Shown: piece after piece, positions 51,195 through 59,544 of the stretch
Numbering within the stretch: position 1 is the first letter of the stretch
Layout: every line of letters starts with the position of its first letter
Origin: Sphingomonas sp. Mn802worker
GTDB lineage: Bacteria; Pseudomonadota; Alphaproteobacteria; Sphingomonadales; Sphingomonadaceae
Reading direction: 5' to 3'
DNA length: 64,000 nucleotides
Assembly (NCBI RefSeq): GCF_000382485.1
Contig: NZ_AORY01000011.1
Location: 1 to 64,000, forward strand
Position numbers and translations under genes: made by a program
Notes under the pieces: model-generated
What the model was told of the DNA's origin: nothing
The model's input: the letters and a program-made list of their open reading frames with translations, nothing else
Database searches by the model: none

Positions 51195-51851
51195 ATGCCC
51201 GAAGTCATCTTTCCCGGTCCCGAAGGTCGCATTGAAGGCCGCTTCGCCCCCGCGCCGCGCCCGCGCGCGCCGGTGGCGATGATCCTGCACCCGCATCCGA
51301 CCGCGGGCGGCACGATGAACAACCGCATCGTGCAGGAACTCTACAAGACGTTCCAGCGCCGCGGCTTCGCCACCCTTCGGTTCAACTTCCGCGGCGTGGG
51401 CAAGAGCCAAGGCGTGTTCGACAACGGCGTCGGCGAGCTGTCGGATGCGGCCGCCGCGCTCGACTGGATCCAGAGCTTCCACCCCGAGGCGCAGACGACC
51501 TGGATCGCCGGGTTCAGCTTCGGCGCGTGGATCGGCATGCAGCTGCTGATGCGCCGTCCCGAGATTCGCGGCTTCATCTCGGTCGCGCCGCCTGCCAACC
51601 TTTACGACTTCACCTTCCTCGCGCCGTGTCCGTCTTCGGGCATCATCATCCAGGGCGCGGAGGACGAAGTGGCGACTCCGCCCGCGACGCAGAAGCTGGT
51701 CGACAAGCTGCGCACGCAGAAGCACATCACGATCCACCACGACACGATTCCACGCGCAAACCACTTCTTCGAGCATGAGATGCCAGATTTGATGAAGAGC
51801 GTGGATAATTACTTGGATATGCGGCTGGACCCTAATTCACCCATTCGGTGA
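51195..51851 (+). CDS. Alpha/beta hydrolase, dienelactone-hydrolase-like
   Basis: A 218-residue cytoplasmic protein with HPHPTAGGTMNNRIVQ, LRFNFRGVGKSQG and the nucleophile elbow IAGFSFGAWIG, and late His in ANHFFE. These residues fit the small family often found next to iscR/suf genes in alphaproteobacteria; substrate is unknown. The ATG at 51195 is used (a GTG lies six bases earlier). The last codons form one arm of the downstream multi-hairpin element. Confidence 0.88.
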   Translation: MPEVIFPGPEGRIEGRFAPAPRPRAPVAMILHPHPTAGGTMNNRIVQELYKTFQRRGFATLRFNFRGVGKSQGVFDNGVGELSDAAAALDWIQSFHPEAQTTWIAGFSFGAWIGMQLLMRRPEIRGFISVAPPANLYDFTFLAPCPSSGIIIQGAEDEVATPPATQKLVDKLRTQKHITIHHDTIPRANHFFEHEMPDLMKSVDNYLDMRLDPNSPIR

Positions 51852-51915
51852 ATGAGGGGCCAGCCCGGCCGGCGGCGCGCCAGCGGCGACCGACGACGCG
51901 GGCTTCGCCCGTGTC
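51823..51915. repeat. Intergenic multi-hairpin element, copy 2
   Basis: Hairpin A has 19-base imperfect arms (51823-51841 and 51847-51865) that include the last nine codons and the stop of the hydrolase gene. It is followed by CCGGCCGGCGGCGC, CGACCGACGAC and hairpin C (51895-51903 with 51907-51915, GACGCGGGC/GCCCGTGTC). The second half matches copy 1 at 7869-7922 base for base over long stretches, while hairpin A is unrelated in sequence. Confidence 0.7.
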
Positions 51916-51921
51916 GCTTCC

Positions 51922-52104
51922 TTACAGCGTCCAGATCAGCACGTTCCCCAGGAGCACCAGCGCCATCGCGAGCATCAGCACGCCCTTGCGCCGATCGCGT
52001 CCGGTCCTGATCAGCTGAACACCGCCGATCACGCAAGCGAACACGCCCAGCATGGCGATGGCCGGCGCGGCACTTGCGATCGAGCCATACACGCCCCCGG
52101 TCAC
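51922..52104 (-). CDS. Small two-helix membrane protein
   Basis: A 60-residue protein with two hydrophobic helices (about 10-31 and 40-59) split by a basic loop RTGRDRRKG. Start is GTG at 52104, overlapping the stop of the dehydratase gene (52101-52104). I do not recognise the family. Coupling to the dehydratase supports that it is translated. Confidence 0.65.
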   Translation of the reverse strand: MTGGVYGSIASAAPAIAMLGVFACVIGGVQLIRTGRDRRKGVLMLAMALVLLGNVLIWTL

Positions 52105-53060
52105 GCGATCGCCCGCGCGTAAGCGTCGACATCGACGTTCCCGCCAGACAGGATCACCAGCAACCCCGGCTCCAGCGTGACCTTGCCCGACAACAGCGCA
52201 GCGAGCGCGACCGCCCCGCCCGGCTCGACCACCAGCCGCAACCGCTCCGCCGCCCAGCGCTGCGCGGCGCGCACCTCCGCCTCGCTGACCGCCACGCCCG
52301 TCGCGTCTCGCCGGCTCAACACGTCAAAGGTTAATGGCGAGACTTGCCTGGTCTGCAACGCGTCGCACGCGGTCGGCGGCGGATTTGGGCCGACGGGCTT
52401 GATCCAGCTCGCCTCCAGGCTACGGCGCATGTCGTCCCAGCCCTCGGGCTCGACCACGGTGATCGCGACATCCTTGAGCGCCAGCGCGATACCTGCCGCC
52501 AACCCGCCGCCGCCGCACGGGATCACCGCGCGGGCGCACGGCGGCAGCCCCGCCGCCGCCATCTGCTCCGCCGCCTCGATCCCGGCGCTGCCCTGCCCCT
52601 CAATGATCCACGGATCGTCGAAGCTCGGCACCAATGTGGCGCCGCGCGCCTCTGCCAGCCGTGCGGCGATCACTTCGCGGCTCTCGCTCATACGATCATA
52701 GTCGACCACCTCGGCGCCGAGCGCGAGCGTCGCCTCGCGCTTCGCCCTGGGCGCGTCCGCCGGCATCACGATCGTCGCCGCCATGCCGAGCCGCTTCGCC
52801 GCCCAGGCGACACCTTGCGCATGGTTGCCGCTGGAGAAGGCGACGACGCCGCGCGCGCGCGCTTCCTCGTCCATCGCGGTCAGCCGGTGCCACGCGCCGC
52901 GTATCTTGAAAGCGCCGATCGGCTGGAGTGATTCGGCCTTCATCGCCACCGCCACGCCGTCGATCGTCACCACGTACAGCGGCGTCGGCGGCAGGATCGC
53001 CGCGACCTTTGCAGCAGCGTCGCGAACCCCTGCGCGTGTCGGTTGTCGTAAAATCGTCAC
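52101..53060 (-). CDS. Threonine/serine dehydratase-like PLP enzyme
   Basis: A 319-residue fold-type II PLP enzyme: PLP Lys in PIGAFKIRGAWHRL, SSGNHAQGVAWAA, the phosphate-binding PCGGGGLAAG and the C-terminal ILSGGNVD. It likely removes ammonia from threonine or serine, or acts as a racemase; there is no ACT regulatory domain, so it resembles the catabolic or short biosynthetic forms. The GTG at 53060 is chosen because the upstream open stretch is not family-like and enters the promoter region of the divergent decarboxylase. Confidence 0.85.
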   Translation of the reverse strand: MTILRQPTRAGVRDAAAKVAAILPPTPLYVVTIDGVAVAMKAESLQPIGAFKIRGAWHRLTAMDEEARARGVVAFSSGNHAQGVAWAAKRLGMAATIVMPADAPRAKREATLALGAEVVDYDRMSESREVIAARLAEARGATLVPSFDDPWIIEGQGSAGIEAAEQMAAAGLPPCARAVIPCGGGGLAAGIALALKDVAITVVEPEGWDDMRRSLEASWIKPVGPNPPPTACDALQTRQVSPLTFDVLSRRDATGVAVSEAEVRAAQRWAAERLRLVVEPGGAVALAALLSGKVTLEPGLLVILSGGNVDVDAYARAIA

Positions 53061-53221
53061 AGCTCGTGGAATGGCACGAAACAAGGGTCCGTGAAACGCT
53101 TTACAGGGGGGTATCGCACTCCTATGTGACCCCTCCGCTGCCCCAAGGGACTTCCACCGCAAGGCAGTGATCTGTCGAACAACAAGTCCGCGGCGCCGCC
53201 GTGGCACGGAGGTCCCTTGAA

Positions 53222-54451
53222 TTGCACAACCATCATCGCGCGCTGGGGCTAGCGTCCCAATCGACTGCCGCTCGTGGCGGCATCGACATCGCCAAGGGTG
53301 GACCGGTTCAGCCGGTCACGCTCGTTCGTCCCCACGCCGCGGCGCGGGCCGCCCGCTTCTTTTCGGAGAAGTTTCCCGGCCGCTCGATGTATGCGGTGAA
53401 GGCGAACCCGAGCCCCGAGCTCCTGCAGATCCTGTGGGACAACGGCATCACGCACTACGACGTCGCCAGCCTCGCAGAGGTGCGGCTCGTCGCGCGCACG
53501 CTGCCGCAAGCGACGCTTTGCTTCATGCATCCGGTCAAGGCCGAGGAAGCCGTACGCGAGGCATATGCCACGCACGGTGTCCGCACGTTCAGCCTCGATT
53601 CGATCGAGGAGCTGGACAAGATCATGCGCGCGACCGGAAACGCGACCGACCTGACGCTGTGCGTCCGGTTGCGTGTGTCGTCTGAACACTCGAAGCTGAG
53701 TCTCGCGTCCAAGTTCGGCGTCGCGCCGCACGAGGCGAAGGAGCTGCTGTTCGCCGCACGCCAGGCGGCTGACGCGCTCGGCATCTGCTTCCACGTCGGT
53801 AGCCAGGCGATGACGCCCGAGGCCTATTCCGACGCGATGGAGCGCGTCCGTGCCGCGATCGTCGAGGCAGCGGTGACGGTCGACGTGATCGACGTCGGAG
53901 GCGGTTTCCCGTCGAGCTATCCCGGCATGGAGCCGGCCCCGCTCGAACGGTATTTCGAGACGATCCACCGCGCGTTCGAGAGCCTGCCGATCTCCTACTC
54001 GGCCGAGCTTTGGGCCGAGCCGGGTCGGGCTTTGTGCGCCGAGTACAGCAGCGTCGTCGTGCGCGTCGAGCGTCGCCGCGGCGACGAGCTGTACATCAAC
54101 GACGGCGCATACGGCGCGCTGTTCGACGCCGCGCACATCGGCTGGCGCTTCCCGGTCACGCTGCTGCGCGAGCCGGAATCGACCGTTCGCGATCATCCGT
54201 TCTCATTCTACGGTCCGACCTGCGACGACCTCGACCATATGGCAGGCCCGTTCCTGTTGCCGGCGGACGTGCAGGTGGGCGATTACATCGAGATCGGCAT
54301 GCTCGGCGCTTACGGCTCGGCAATGCGCACGGCGTTCAACGGCTTCGGCTCGGACGAGACCGTCATCGTCACCGACGAGCCGATGGTCTCGCTTTATGAG
54401 ACGATCGAGCAGGACAACGTCGAAGTCACCTCGAACGTCGTCAAGCTGTAA
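53222..54451 (+). CDS. Ornithine decarboxylase, alanine-racemase fold (type III)
   Basis: About 409 residues. PLP Lys lies in MYAVKANPSPELLQ, the Gly-rich phosphate loop in VIDVGGGFPSSYPG, ELWAEPGRALCAE follows, and the substrate Cys is in YGPTCDDLDHM, the ODC pattern. The enzyme makes putrescine from ornithine. TTG at 53222 has GGAGG nine bases upstream; a GTG at 53201 is the alternative. The next gene is a deoxyhypusine-synthase-like enzyme that probably uses the putrescine. The 160-base gap to the divergent dehydratase should hold both promoters. Confidence 0.9.
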   Translation: MHNHHRALGLASQSTAARGGIDIAKGGPVQPVTLVRPHAAARAARFFSEKFPGRSMYAVKANPSPELLQILWDNGITHYDVASLAEVRLVARTLPQATLCFMHPVKAEEAVREAYATHGVRTFSLDSIEELDKIMRATGNATDLTLCVRLRVSSEHSKLSLASKFGVAPHEAKELLFAARQAADALGICFHVGSQAMTPEAYSDAMERVRAAIVEAAVTVDVIDVGGGFPSSYPGMEPAPLERYFETIHRAFESLPISYSAELWAEPGRALCAEYSSVVVRVERRRGDELYINDGAYGALFDAAHIGWRFPVTLLREPESTVRDHPFSFYGPTCDDLDHMAGPFLLPADVQVGDYIEIGMLGAYGSAMRTAFNGFGSDETVIVTDEPMVSLYETIEQDNVEVTSNVVKL

Positions 54452-54559
54452 CCCACAGCCTGCAACGAACCGGTGGCGGCGCGCATTGACGTGCCGCCAT
54501 CAACGGGTTTGCGCGTCCCCATTCGAACGACGTCGCGCCGATCATGCGGGGAGCAACCC

Positions 54560-55639
54560 ATGACTGACACCCTCAACAAGACCGCCGGTGCCAACGCGCC
54601 GATCAACGACAATCGCAAGGCTGAACTGCTGTCGAAGCAGGTCAAGCATATCGACATCAAGAGCTTCGACGCGCGTCCGATTGTCGATGCGATGTCGGAC
54701 ATGAGCTTCACCAGTCGCGACCTCGGTCGCGCGACAAAGATCTACAACGACATGCTCGCAGATAAGGACTGCACGGTGGTGCTGGTCATCGCCGGCTCGA
54801 CCTCAGCGGGCGGCTGCATGGACCTGTACGCCGAACTGGTCCGCAACAAGATGGTCGACGTGATCGTCGCCACCGGCGCTACCATCGTCGATATGGACTT
54901 CTTCGAGGGGCTGGGTCACAAGCACTACCAAGCGCTCGAGGTGCCCGACGACGACACGCTCCGCAGCCTCTACATCGACCGCATCTACGACACGTACATC
55001 GATGAGCAGCAGCTACAGGACTGCGACTTCACGATCAACAAGATCGCGGAAAGCTTGGAGCCAAAGCCGTACAGCAGCCGCGCGTTCATTCGCGAGATGG
55101 GCAAGTACCTCGTCGAGCATGGCAAGAAGGACAACAGCCTCGTCAAGTTGGCCTATGAGCATGACGTGCCGATCTTCTGCCCGGCGTTCGTCGACTCGTC
55201 GGCCGGCTTCGGCCTCGTCAAGCATCAGGTCGACGCGGCAAAGGAAGGTCGTCCGTACATGGTGCTCGACGCGATCGCCGACTTCCGCGAGCTTACGCAG
55301 ATCAAGATCGAGGCGGGCACCACCGGGCTCCTGATGATCGGCGGCGGCGTGCCGAAGAACTTCATCCAAGACACCGTAGTTTGCGCCGAGATCCTGGGCC
55401 ACGAGGATGTCGAGGTGCACAAATACGCGGTGCAGATCACCGTCGCCGACGTGCGTGACGGTGCCTGCTCGTCCTCGACGCTGCAAGAGGCGGCGAGCTG
55501 GGGCAAGGTCAACACCGGCATCGAGCAGATGGTATTCGCCGAGGCCGGCTCGGTGATGCCGCTGCTGGCTAGCGACGCGTATCATCGTGGTCACTGGAAG
55601 GATCGAGCGAAGCGGGGTTGGGCGAAGCTGTTCGCCTGA
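54560..55639 (+). CDS. Deoxyhypusine-synthase-family enzyme, probable homospermidine-type polyamine synthase
   Basis: A 359-residue member of the deoxyhypusine synthase family, with the NAD-binding stretches VIAGSTSAGG and GATIVDMDFFEGLGH, FCPAFVDSSAGFG, and the catalytic Lys316 in LQEAASWGKVNTG. Bacteria lack eIF5A, the normal target, so the enzyme probably moves the aminobutyl group of one polyamine to another, giving homospermidine. The ornithine decarboxylase just upstream (108 bases) would supply putrescine. GGGGAG precedes the ATG at 54560. The exact product cannot be told from sequence. Confidence 0.85.
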   Translation: MTDTLNKTAGANAPINDNRKAELLSKQVKHIDIKSFDARPIVDAMSDMSFTSRDLGRATKIYNDMLADKDCTVVLVIAGSTSAGGCMDLYAELVRNKMVDVIVATGATIVDMDFFEGLGHKHYQALEVPDDDTLRSLYIDRIYDTYIDEQQLQDCDFTINKIAESLEPKPYSSRAFIREMGKYLVEHGKKDNSLVKLAYEHDVPIFCPAFVDSSAGFGLVKHQVDAAKEGRPYMVLDAIADFRELTQIKIEAGTTGLLMIGGGVPKNFIQDTVVCAEILGHEDVEVHKYAVQITVADVRDGACSSSTLQEAASWGKVNTGIEQMVFAEAGSVMPLLASDAYHRGHWKDRAKRGWAKLFA

Positions 55640-55645
55640 GCCGCA

Positions 55646-55738
55646 CGCGAATAGCAGCGCTATTCGCGAGACGGCCAAGGCTCGGCTGGCGCGGGTGCCC
55701 GCACTCGCGTCCGACGTCACGGGGTTCATCCCCGTGAC
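55646..55738. repeat. Intergenic multi-hairpin element, copy 3
   Basis: Hairpin A is CGCGAATAG-CAGCG-CTATTCGCG (55646-55668). A GCGGG-TG-CCCGC hairpin, the bases CGCGTCCGACGTC and hairpin C (55716-55724 with 55730-55738, GTCACGGGG/CCCCGTGAC) follow. The order and spacing match copies 1 and 2, although the sequence is more diverged. It starts six bases after the stop of the polyamine gene. Confidence 0.6.
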
Positions 55739-55795
55739 GCAGCCCTTTCCTCCACGCCCCTTCCGCGAAACGACCGCCTGCACTAACGTCGCAAC

Positions 55796-56234
55796 ATGGA
55801 CGTGCCCCCCTCTCCACGCGATCCTTCAGCCGGTCGTTGCGCTGATCGCGTGGACGCTGGTGATGCTCGGCTGGATGCTCGCCACCCGGCTGCCTGCGAT
55901 GACCCGCGCTGGGGTCAAGCTGTCGGCGCTAGTCGGCAGCAAGGCGGCGGACGCCGACCGCTCGCTGCCGGCCGAAGCGCAGTGGAAGGCGCACAATTAC
56001 AATCACCTGCTCGAACAGCCGGTGCTGTTCTACGCGGTGTGCGGGGTGATCGCGCTGACCGGTACGGGCTACGGGGTCAACGTCGCGCTCGCCTGGATCT
56101 ACGTCGCCTTGCGCGTCGCGCACAGCATCTGGCAGGCGACGGTCAACCGCGTGTCGGTGCGCTTCTATCTCTTCATCGCGTCGTCGCTGGTGCTGTCCGC
56201 GCTGACGCTCCACGCAGGTCTGGCGGTATTCTGA
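55796..56234 (+). CDS. MAPEG family membrane protein with a doubtful 5-prime end
   Basis: About 145 residues with four helices and MAPEG features (LHAILQPVVALIAWTLVMLGWMLATR, WKAHNYNHLLEQPVLFY, ALRVAHSIWQATVNRVSVRF). MAPEG proteins include membrane glutathione transferases. No ATG or GTG starts the coding frame at the right place. The ATG at 55796 would join it only if the C6 run at 55805-55810 had one base fewer (MDVPPLHAILQ). So either a sequencing error or a real frameshift lies there. The frame from 55812 to the stop is intact. Confidence 0.7.
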
Positions 56235-56235
56235 C

Positions 56236-56421
56236 ATGGCAAAGGGCGAAACGTTCGAACGGCACCGGCAACCCTGGACCGCGGACGAGATCCAGAAGCT
56301 CCACACGCTCGCCAAAAAGGGCATGGCGCTGAAGGCGATCGCCAAGGCGCTGAAACGATCCGAGGAGTCGACCAAGGACCGCGCCAAGGCCGACGGCCTC
56401 TCGATCGCCAAGCTGCGCTGA
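56236..56421 (+). CDS. Small basic protein, SANT/HTH-like
   Basis: A 61-residue Lys-rich protein that starts one base after the MAPEG stop. The body PWTADEIQKLHTLAKKGMALKAIAKALKR has the Trp-Asp-Glu-Leu-Ala-Ile pattern of a SANT/Myb or resolvase-type helix-turn-helix, so DNA binding is plausible. The family is otherwise unknown to me. Confidence 0.65.
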   Translation: MAKGETFERHRQPWTADEIQKLHTLAKKGMALKAIAKALKRSEESTKDRAKADGLSIAKLR

Positions 56422-56496
56422 GGTGAATTTTACGTTCGCGCGCTGGACGACGCGCGCGCACTTACGCCATCATCCCCGATCAAAGGGGGAGCGACG

Positions 56497-57054
56497 ATGA
56501 TCCTGCTATCCATGCTGCTGGCCGCGACGCCGACGTCGGCGCGGCGCGGCTGGCGCGCGCGGTCGACTTGTACGAGACGGCGTGCCTCAAGACCTTTCCC
56601 GACGACGCCGCGATCGACGCGTTGATGGCGGAGCGTAGCGCCGAGCCGCTCAGCGCAGAGGATGTGAAGGTCACGCTCCGCGACGATCCAGGACGCGTGG
56701 CAGCTCGGCAGCGGCGCGGAACGCTTGTTCGTGTACCTCGAGCTACCGCCTTACCACGCTTGTTCTGTGCGATTTATGATGCCCGACGCGCAATATGACT
56801 TGGCCGGCTACCGCGAGGTCGAACGTCGGTACATGAAATCCGTAGGCACGTTCACCGATTCTGAGCCGCTCGAACTCGATCAGGGTCCGTTGCACATCCG
56901 ACTCATCGGGAAGGAACGGCGAGAACTCGACACGACCGAAACGCTGATGATCGACGACCAGCACATTACCGATATCGCTCGGCGAAAAGCGGGCGAGACG
57001 GCCGTGTCATTGCGTTTTGTAAGGCAGATCAAAGCGGACGAACCAGCCACATGA
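56497..57054 (+). pseudogene. Exported hypothetical protein with two compensating frameshifts
   Basis: GGGGGA and an ATG at 56497 begin a signal peptide (MILLSMLLAATPTSA). Coding then slips to another frame within the GC repeat near 56535-56560 (AVDLYETACLKTFPDDAAIDALM) and returns to the first frame near 56690-56700, where WQLGSGAERLFVYLELPPYHACSVRFM and the rest run to the stop at 57054. Total length is 558 bases, a multiple of three, so the two indels cancel. Read across the shifts it would be a 185-residue exported protein. It is either a pseudogene or an assembly with two errors. Confidence 0.65.
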
Positions 57055-57102
57055 CCGCGAGTTAACTGGCGCGGTGACGTCCGCCCGCGCATGATCGGCC
57101 GC

Positions 57103-57642
57103 ATGGAGATCGAAGTCAGCGCCGAGGCGAAGGACAAGCGCCTGAACCGCGGGGTCGCTGTGACGGTCGTCGTGCTGTCGGTCGCGATGGGGCTGGGCAA
57201 CATTAAGGACGGCAACATCGTGCAGGCGATGGACCGTGCCGAGGCGCACAGCGTCGACCGCTGGAACGAATATCAGGCGACGCGGGTCAAGGCGCGTGTG
57301 ATCGAGACGAGCATGGCCGAGGTCGCGGCGACCCATGCCGCTCCACCGCCCTCATTTGCCGCCGACCTCGCGCGCTACAAGGCTGAGACACCTGTGCTGA
57401 AGACGCAGGCACAGGGCTTTGAAACACAGTACGACGCGCTTAACGTGCATGACGATCAGTTCGATGCCAGCGAGGCGGCGCTGTCCACCGCGATCTCGGT
57501 TGCGGCGGTGGCGGCTTTGGTCGAGGCGCCATGGGTGCTTGCGGCGGCATGGTGCTTCGGCGCGTTCGGGTTGTTCCTGTCGCTGTGCGGGTTCGCCGGC
57601 TGGGGCTTCCACCCCGATGTGCTGAGCACGCTGCTGGGTTAG
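57103..57642 (+). CDS. DUF4337 family membrane protein
   Basis: A 179-residue protein with an N-terminal MEIEVSAEAKDKRLNRGVAVTVVVLSVAMG helix, a polar middle with DGNIVQAMDRAEAHSVDRWNEYQA-type helical sequence, and two C-terminal helices (AAVAALVEAPWVLAAAW, FGAFGLFLSLCGFAGWGF). This layout is the DUF4337 family, of unknown role. The ATG at 57103 is preferred; an ATG at 57091 also fits. Its 3-prime end faces the asparagine-synthase gene. Confidence 0.8.
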   Translation: MEIEVSAEAKDKRLNRGVAVTVVVLSVAMGLGNIKDGNIVQAMDRAEAHSVDRWNEYQATRVKARVIETSMAEVAATHAAPPPSFAADLARYKAETPVLKTQAQGFETQYDALNVHDDQFDASEAALSTAISVAAVAALVEAPWVLAAAWCFGAFGLFLSLCGFAGWGFHPDVLSTLLG

Positions 57643-57651
57643 GCGAGGCGG

Positions 57652-59544
57652 TCAGGCGAATAGGCGCGTGAGGCTGCGTTCCAGCATCACGAACTGCCAC
57701 AAGGTCCGCCCATGCTCCTCGCGCCCGGTCCGGTGCGCCTCCGCCACGCGCGCGATCTCGTTCATGTCGAACCAGCCGCTGTCGCCGAGCACGCGCGAGC
57801 GCGCCAGCCCGGCGGCCTCACCCGACAGGCCCCCGCGGAACCACGCGCTGACCGGCGTCACGAACCCCATCTTGGGCCGGTAGAGGATGTCGCGCGGCAG
57901 ATAGCGTTCGAGCGACCGCTTCATCAGCCACTTGCCCTCGCCGCCGCGCAGCCGCATCGTCTGCGGCAGGGTCGCGGCGAACTCGACCAGCCGGTGATCG
58001 AGCAGCGGCTCGCGTGCCTCCAGCCCCACCGCCATGCTGGTACGATCGCTCTTGGTCAGGATGTCGCCGGGCAGCCAGATCTTCATGTCGGCATATTGCG
58101 CACGGTCGATCGCATCGCGCGCGGGCGCGTCATGCATCGCGGCGACGTAGCGATCCTCCGCCCGGTGCCCGCCGAGCGCACGGCGCGCGGCATCGCTGAA
58201 CAGCGCGCGGCGCAGTGCCGGCATCGTCACCCCGACCGAGCGCGCATAGGCCTCCGCCCCGTCGTCGGCGAGTGCCAGCAGCGTCGTCTTTGCGCGTAGC
58301 GGGCGCGGCGCCCAGTCAGCCTTGGGATAGACACGCCCCAGCGTCCCGAACACTTGTCGACGCAGGTCGGGCCGCAGTAGCCCGCGCACGCGCTCCTCCG
58401 CCGCCTGGAAGCGATAGCGACGATAGCCCGCCATCGCCTCATCCGCGCCGTCGCCCGACAACGCGACCGTGACGTGCTCGCGCGCCAAGCGTGCGACCTG
58501 GTAGGTGGCGAGCGCGGAGGCGTCCGCGAACGGTTCGTCGAATGCCGCCACCAACGTGTCGATCAATCCGAAATCGTCCGGTCGCACGACGCGAACGTGA
58601 TGATCGGTCGCGAACCGCTCGGCCACCGCGGCGGCATGCGCGCGCTCGTCATGCCCCGCCTCGTCGAAGCCGATCGTGCAGGTCTTGACCGCGGCGCGGC
58701 TCGCCTCCGCCATCAACGCGACCACTGCCGAGCTGTCGACGCCGCCCGACAGGAATGCGCCGAGCGGCACGTCGGCGACCATCCGCGAGCGCACGCCGTC
58801 GCGCATCCGCTCGAGCAACTCCTCGCCCAGCGCCGCCGCCGAGCCACGCGCGCGATTGGCGAAGGACACGTCCCACCATTGCCGCTGCTTGGGCGTGCCC
58901 TTGCCGCGCTCGATCAGCATGTAATGGCCGGCGGCGAGCTTGCTCACGCCCGCGACCAGACAGGCATCGTCGGGCACGTAGCCGTAGGCGAGGTAATCCT
59001 CCACCGCGCGCACGTCGGGTTTGCGCCTTAGCAGCGGGTGCGCGAGCAGCGCCTTCAGCTCGGACCCGAACGCGACCGCGCCATCGGACAGCTCGGCATA
59101 GTGAAGCGGCTTCACGCCCATCCGATCGCGCGCCAGGAACAGCGCCTGCGTCTTCGCGTCGTGGATCGCAAAGGCGAACATGCCGTTCAATCGCTGCAAC
59201 ATAGCAGGGCCCCAGGCGGCATAGCCGTGGAGCAGGACCTCGGTATCACCATCGGTCGTGAAGACGTGGCCGCGCCGCTGCAATTCGTCGCGCAGCTCGC
59301 GGTAGTTATAGATTTCGCCGTTGAAGACGATCGTCAGCCGCGCATCGGCGGTCGCCATCGGCTGCGGCGAGCCTTCGAGGTCGATGATCGACAGCCGCCG
59401 GTGCGCGAAGCCGACGCCGGGCGCGGTCCACACCCCTGCGCCATCGGGGCCACGATGCGCGATCGCGTCCGCTATCGCGCGCAACCGTGCCGGGTCGACC
59501 GGCTTGGGCGTGGCGGGATAGAACAACCCCGCGATGCCGCACAT
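57652..59544 (-). CDS. XrtA/PEP-CTERM-associated amidotransferase (asparagine synthase family)
   Basis: A 630-residue protein: N-terminal glutamine amidotransferase with Cys2 (MCGIAGLF), RRLSIIDLEGSPQPM and FNGEIYNYRELRDEL, and a C-terminal synthetase domain with ATP-binding FLSGGVDSSAVVALM. It probably amidates a sugar acid or other group of the exported polysaccharide. Its ATG shares a base with the xrtA stop (TGATG). It is the last gene of the locus in this direction; 3-prime end meets the DUF4337 gene. Confidence 0.92.
   Translation of the reverse strand: MCGIAGLFYPATPKPVDPARLRAIADAIAHRGPDGAGVWTAPGVGFAHRRLSIIDLEGSPQPMATADARLTIVFNGEIYNYRELRDELQRRGHVFTTDGDTEVLLHGYAAWGPAMLQRLNGMFAFAIHDAKTQALFLARDRMGVKPLHYAELSDGAVAFGSELKALLAHPLLRRKPDVRAVEDYLAYGYVPDDACLVAGVSKLAAGHYMLIERGKGTPKQRQWWDVSFANRARGSAAALGEELLERMRDGVRSRMVADVPLGAFLSGGVDSSAVVALMAEASRAAVKTCTIGFDEAGHDERAHAAAVAERFATDHHVRVVRPDDFGLIDTLVAAFDEPFADASALATYQVARLAREHVTVALSGDGADEAMAGYRRYRFQAAEERVRGLLRPDLRRQVFGTLGRVYPKADWAPRPLRAKTTLLALADDGAEAYARSVGVTMPALRRALFSDAARRALGGHRAEDRYVAAMHDAPARDAIDRAQYADMKIWLPGDILTKSDRTSMAVGLEAREPLLDHRLVEFAATLPQTMRLRGGEGKWLMKRSLERYLPRDILYRPKMGFVTPVSAWFRGGLSGEAAGLARSRVLGDSGWFDMNEIARVAEAHRTGREEHGRTLWQFVMLERSLTRLFA

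Noticed and set aside
55796..56332. Frame of 178 codons starting at the ATG 55796
   Set aside because: After the first few residues it becomes a shadow of the MAPEG and SANT-like genes, rich in Arg/Ala/Asp; the MAPEG frame is the coding one.
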